Assembly (NCBI GenBank): GCA_963585895.1
Contig: OY757904.1
Span: 91,323,572 to 91,387,571, forward strand
Length of the DNA stretch: 64,000 nucleotides
Origin: Sepioteuthis lessoniana
Taxonomy: Eukaryota > Mollusca > Cephalopoda > Myopsida > Loliginidae
Reading direction: 5' to 3'
Made by a program: the position numbers and the translations under genes. This document shows positions 58,740 to 64,000 of the stretch, in pieces. How positions within the stretch are numbered: the stretch's first letter is position 1; each line of letters starts with the position of its first letter. The notes under the pieces were generated by a model. It made no database searches. It saw nothing but the letters and a program-made list of their open reading frames with translations, and had not been told where the DNA came from.

Positions 58740-58965
58740 TTTAATTTGTTTGGATAAAATGTGTATGGTTCATCATCAAACTGTCACTAAACGTTTGGAA
58801 GTCTTGCACCATCACCATAATGCTGTGCATCATAAACAGCTAGACATGTGACCCACATGTCAGAGGCAGATTCCCCATGATAATGCACCAGTGCACTGAT
58901 CAATTTGTCAGACAGTATTTGGCAAAACCCAGGACCAATGTATGCAATATTTTCTTTCCAAAATT
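58740..58965 (+). mobile_element. Mariner transposase scrap
   Basis: The plus strand reads MVHHQTVTKRLEVLHHHHNA, then PHDNAPVH followed by CQTVFGKTQ. This corresponds to the mariner block (Y)LEVL..L..AV..KRPE....HHDNAP.H around the second catalytic aspartate. Stops interrupt it and no terminal repeats are visible. Confidence 0.6.
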
Positions 58966-59132
58966 GAAAATTAATCTGATTGATATAGAAGACATTATAA
59001 GAATGACTCAGCTTCCCACAATATGAAAAGAGGAATTTCAGGTGTTTCAATAAATGAAAAATTCTCAAGAACAAATGTGTTGAATGCCAAGGGGACTATT
59101 CTAAAGAAAATGAACAATTCATTCATGATTTC

Positions 59133-62100
59133 TGTAGTATGGTATGCAAATGAGACACCTGAATAAATAGAGCAAACCTTGGGCACTTGGTACCAAGAAA
59201 TCCCGAGGTTTGACACACAATTTCCAAGGCACAACAACGGCATTGCCAATAGGATGTCTGACCACACTCAGCAATCCTGAGTATGTAGAAAAATGGATAA
59301 GATGCTTTGAGTAAAGAAACTAAGAGACAGACAAAGCAAAGGGAAACAAAATGAAATTACTGACATATTCCTGGCAACAGTTGGGTGCAAAGCAATCCAG
59401 AGAGTCTCAACGATGACCTACCCAAGAAATCTAGAAGAGCTGCATTTCAAAGAAATTAGCAAAGTAATAAAAAAAATATCAGACCAAAGAAAAGGTTAGT
59501 CATAGCAGAAAGAACAAAGTTTCTGGAAACAAGACAGCACCCCGATGTGTCTATTGTACAATTCATGCACCGATTGAAAGAAAGAGCTAGATATTGCAAA
59601 TTTGAAAGACTTAGCACCAGTGAAATGACCACAGAAGATGAATTGATCATGGTACACTTGATAGAAGGTATGCACAACCCGGCTTTGAAACAAAAGTTAT
59701 TGGAAACGCTTAAAAGTATTGATTTAACAGTAGAAACATGTATAGCATTCATGCGGCAACTTTAGTTAATAAAGTATAACCAACAACCAAATGAAGAAAC
59801 ATACTGCACAATACGAAATTCTATGCAAATACTATGGCGAACGGCATGTCAGAGAAAAAAAATAATTGCCCAGCCTTCGGTAAGACATGCTCCATTTTTA
59901 AAAGAAAAAAATCATGCCCCAAAGCAGTGTAGATACAAAAAAAAAAGTTGAGAAACTTAAAGACACACAAGTGGATAGAAGAGGGGCTGAAATTTTAACG
60001 CTAAACACACCATCAAAAACTATAGAAAAGGTAAAAATAAATGAGAAATATTTCCTCATGCAAGTAGATACTGGCTCTGACATAACACTTATTTCAGTGA
60101 ACTTTTGGCAGGATTTAGGAATGCCGAAGCTTAAAAAGTTAGTCTTACAACTAAAACAATTTGATGGTACCATAATCAGAACATTAGACACCTTCAAAAG
60201 TACATTTGAAACTAAGAATCACTTTGAGATTATACCTATTACAGATATGGCATTTACTAAAGACCATGGACTGCTAGGTATAGATGTATTAAAAGTTGAT
60301 ACATCAAAATTAGTTAATTCTATGCAGTTGGAAGAACAAGAAATAGGATTAAGGGTTATAAACCAAGCATTCACTTGAAAGAACTACCATCCTAAATATA
60401 CCCAAGCAAGATGATTACCCATACACATTTTACCTATTGTAATGTCAAAGCTAAAAAAATGATTCAGCAGGGTATTTTGGAAAAGGTCATTCATGGGGAA
60501 GGCAATTGGCCGTCAGCGTCAACCACCAGATAAGTTGGGATTTGTTTCCCTTATCAAGTATTGAAACTGCTAGTCACAAACTTGCAAATATGAAACACTT
60601 TGCGAAAATCGATTTAAAGTCGGCCTACAACCAGATCGAAATAGATGACAAGTTTTAAAAAATTACCACACTGAACACACCCATGAGATTCTTGAGATGA
60701 TCTTGCTTGCCGTTTGGAATTAAAACTGTTAGTCATGTTTTTCAAAGAGCTATCGAGAAAATCTTATTAGGAAAAGTGGACAACATAATATATCAAAACA
60801 ATATATGCCTCAGAGCCCACACCAGAGAGGAATTAAATAGTAAAACAGAACAAGTCCTACAGAGATTAAAACAGGCATGTATGACAATGAATAGAAACAA
60901 ATATAAATAAGACAGTGAAAAAATATCTTATCTAGGATATCAAATATCTAGGGAAGGAATATCTCCTGATGAAAGGCTAACCAATAAAATTGCAAAAATG
61001 GAAAAGCCCACAAACAAGAGAGAATAGAAATTCTTCTTGGGATTAATTATTTTCTATAGCAAATATCTTCCAAGATATAGTGAGCTTATTGAACCATTTG
61101 CTGAAATGTGTAAAAAAACATAGAATTTACATAGACACAGAAGCAAAATAAGGCTTTCAAACCATTAAAGAAGGCCTTGACAAGTAAACCGGTAATAAAA
61201 ATTTTCCACCCTAAAAAAAAAAAGTTACCTTAACTGGTGTAAGTGAATGTGTCATAGCAGCTGTTGTATCTCAAGAGGGTCATTCAATCATGGATCTGTC
61301 CAGAAAGTTCTCGTCAGCAGAATGCAATTATTCTAACATAAAAAAGGAAGCATTAGCCATAGTTGGGCAAAAAGTTCCTCTTAAAATCAGACCACAAACC
61401 CCAGGAATTCTTATTCAACCTGAGAAAGGAGTAACCCAGAGTAAAATAGTCAAGAATTTTAAGGTGGGCAATCAAAATCATGATATTTGATTTTGACATT
61501 ATATATGTTAAGGGAAACACCATCCCACTTGTGGACACACTATCCAGGATAAGATTTCAGAGTGAAAATGGAGAGGAAAATGAAAATTCGGAGGATAGAA
61601 TTATTCAATAGGTGGAGGTAGATGTACTATCTTGCAAAACACTCAGCAGTGAAACCCAAGACCCAATACTAAGCAGAATACTTGAGGACATAAGAAAGAA
61701 TGTATGGAATAACTGTACTATAGCGGAGAGACCTTTCAAAGAAGCACAACATAAATTAATGATAGAGAAGGGCATTATATTTGGTGCAGACACAATAGTG
61801 CTGCCCCAAATTTTAAGAAAGGATGTAATTAAAAGTGTATACAAGGATATCCATGGCAGAGTCGCTGCAACACAAAGATTGTGATTACAGGTTTGGTGGA
61901 CGGGATATTGTAAAGATGTTGAGGAACACATAAGATGTCTTAAATGTATGGAGAACAAAACATTTAAACAAACCAAAATACATACCATATTTACCCAACC
62001 CTTCCGCTCGTGCAGGATATGACACAAGGTCAGTCTTTTTAAGCGAAGTTGAACAGGTTTGAATTCAGAGTTTTCCTTCTCCTAGACTAGTTGCCTCACC

Positions 62101-63250
62101 AAAGCTAAAGACCCTAGTCTGTCCTACTATTTACCCATAGCTGGAGGGAGAATAATTGGATTCATACCTTTCCCAAGGATATTAGTGCTATGTGAAATGC
62201 AATCAGGCCTCATCCAAGATTTGAACTCGTGTCGCCATGTCCATTTCCTGCGATGATAACCATTACACCACGAGCACCTCCAAAATACATACGTAGCCCA
62301 AAGAGGGAGCTCCATGGACAAAGGTCCATATGGACCATGCACATATTCAAGACATTGGTTTATTCTTGATCTTAGTAGATTTCTTCTTAGGTTGGCCAGA
62401 AGTAATAAAAGTGAGAGATAGGAAAGCTACTACTGTAAGACAAATATTGAGAACAATATTTGCAAAAAAATGGAGTAACTAAGACCATTGTCACACACAA
62501 TGCATTGGAATTCTGCAATGAAAGTTTAGTGTCATGGTTAAGGAAAAACACCCCCATACCACACTCAGTCAAATGGCATAGCAGCAAGGATGGTCCAAAC
62601 TGTAAAATGGATTTAAAGGCATTTTCACCTTTCAACCAGAATATTGAGGCATACATTCCTAATTTACTCTTAAGTTATCAAACAGTTCTTCATGCAGATA
62701 GAAAGCAAAGCCCATCAGCATTAATGGGCAGACAGATTAAAGCCCCAATAACCATGTCATTTGCCACAGAGGAGAAAGTTTGATATAAAAGAAATGAGGA
62801 GGCAGAGCCAGAAAGTGTGAAGTTCATTCTATAAAAAGAACAGAACACGGCTGTACTAGAAAAAAAAGCGGGGCAGCTCATGCTGATCAATTTAGTCAGG
62901 TTCAAGCCTGAAGATGTAGAAATGCCCAAGGAGGAACACAAGGAATCTGAGGAAGAAGAAAATGAAACAGAACAAAACATAGAGGAAAGCAGGAATGACA
63001 TAACAGATTTAGAAAACGAAGATAGACCAAGGTCTCCATTCAAAAAGGACAGAAGAAAAACAAATGCAGAAGTGGCATAGATCTTCCAGAGTAGTCAGAA
63101 GAACTGATAGACCAAATAAGAGCATCAAACCTTAAAGGTTCAGGGAGGTGTAGCATGGTATACAAATGAGACACCTGAATAAATATAGAAAACCTCGGGC
63201 ACTCAGTACCGAGAAATCATGAAGCTTGACACGCAATTTCCAAGGCACAA
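59133..63250 (+). mobile_element. Ty3/gypsy LTR retrotransposon fossil with very short LTRs
   Basis: Direct repeats of about 101 bp at 59,133-59,234 and 63,149-63,250 (tgtagtatggtatgcaaat / tgtagcatggtatacaaat to aatttccaaggcacaa) act as LTRs. A purine-rich cagggagg precedes the right one. In order come a gag segment (QFMHRLKERARYCKFERL, 59,547-59,765), an aspartic protease (MQVDTGSDITLIS, within 59,914-60,378), reverse transcriptase (HFAKIDLKSAYNQIEIDD near 60,600 and MPFGIKTVSHVFQRAIEK at 60,707), and RNase H and integrase segments (61,290-62,783). The pol order is that of Ty3/gypsy. The short LTRs recall the Mag lineage, but that is a guess. The copy spans the whole element and is broken at roughly ten or more places. 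Confidence 0.85.
62020..62283 (-). mobile_element. tRNA-derived SINE (family S2) inside the gypsy fossil
   Basis: On the minus strand the head gctcgtggtgtaatggttat contains an A-box match (tggtgtaatgg), and about 35 bases on comes gagttcaaatctt, a weak B box. The body continues with tgatgaggcct-type and ccctccagctatgggtaaat sequence for about 260 bases. It interrupts the integrase region in the opposite orientation and so postdates the LTR element. Confidence 0.65.
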
Positions 63251-64000
63251 ATGTTTCATTTTTGTCTTGGTAAATACAGCTTCAGTCTTGATACTTTTAA
63301 AATACACTTTGTAAAAACAATTCATAGAAAATCTTTACTTTATAATTTCTAAGATGTTAAAAACACTTAGGCTTATTAACTTAATTACTTCTTCTGTTTT
63401 CACTAATTTTTACTGTCCAATAAAGGAAAAAAAAAACAGATCTCCACCTAAAAGAACATACAAAGTAATTTTGATATTCTAAAATGACTATCCAATAATA
63501 CTTTAAAAAGATTATTCTTTAACACATTTTACCACTTTCTATGTTTTCCCAAGGGTATTCTTTGTTATTCTTGAATTAATTTCTTATCTTTAGAATAAAT
63601 GACTGTATTAAATATTACAGACAACTTAATAGCAAAAGAGGATTTCATTAATTTACTTCTTTTTTTCCCCTCTTTTTAAAAAGATGATAGTATTTCACAA
63701 ACAGAATGCTGGTTATTTCTATTTGTACCACAAGAACTTATGACTTTCAATTTGAATAAAAATCACATTAAATGCATTATCAATAAGCTACAAAAACATG
63801 GCACAATTCCAACTATTTGAACAATAAACATAAAAGCCACTTCTTTAATAAATTATAGTCTTCATAGAAAAGAACACCACCCAGTAATAGCAAATATTGA
63901 TATTGTAGAGTATGAAGAATACATGAACTGTAATACCTTAGTATAGGGTAAATAAACTTTATAATATTCTGATCTACATAGAACCTAAAGACATAACAAT
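63251..64000. other. No gene recognised
   Basis: AT-rich flank to the window edge; no feature identified. Confidence 0.5.

Overview
The window is animal nuclear DNA. It is strongly AT-rich and full of poly-A/poly-T runs, (TA)n and (CA)n microsatellites and decayed transposable elements, with one clear spliced host gene. Several repeats suggest a mollusc (inference, moderate confidence): a motif reading gggaaataactct on the minus strand near 42,390, a repeat family whose head reads gttttacggcgtatcaac, and a tRNA-headed SINE with a body containing cataccaaagactt. There are no ribosomal or tRNA genes and nothing bacterial.

Layout. 1-1,640: broken LTR-element fossil cut by the window edge. 3,630-5,015: tRNA-derived SINE split by a 1.13-kb solo-LTR-like insert. 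5,846-6,285: dispersed repeat family A. 8,560-8,935: CR1/L2-like LINE tail. 9,690-12,175: two copies of a repeat containing 5S-rRNA-like sequence. 10,200-10,540: CpG-rich patch. 13,956-43,740: minus-strand host gene for a FERM-domain protein of the FRMD3/FRMD5 type. Four exons join in phase into one continuous FERM segment. A 21-base phase-0 microexon and a possible C-terminal membrane exon lie further downstream. Its introns hold mariner relics (15.9, 20.6, 24.9, 28.3 and 29.3 kb), TTAA-type MITE candidates, fold-backs, a Penelope-like element with a GIY-YIG segment and a nested SINE (35.4-37.3 kb), and a P-element-like transposase relic (38.0-38.5 kb).

45.5-46.2 kb holds a broken fragment of a widespread invertebrate protein family. 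47,060-51,965 is the most striking element: a nearly complete R2-superclade (NeSL/Hero-like) LINE. It has an N-terminal zinc finger, reverse transcriptase with YMDD, a CCHC knuckle and a PD-(D/E)XK endonuclease, and it is bracketed by 226-230 bp, almost identical direct repeats. Such LTR-like repeats are not a usual feature of LINEs. A head-to-tail cluster of repeat A follows (51,983-55,260), interrupted by a minus-strand Ty3/gypsy fossil with ~226-bp LTRs. A LINE ORF1 fragment (55.3-56.3 kb), a mariner scrap and a ~4.1-kb Ty3/gypsy fossil with ~100-bp LTRs and a nested SINE (59,133-63,250) complete the window.

The host gene and the repeats do not form a functional system together; the repeats have filled introns and flanks. 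Nesting gives relative ages: SINE copies are older than the mariner and solo LTR inside them but younger than the Penelope-like and gypsy elements they interrupt.
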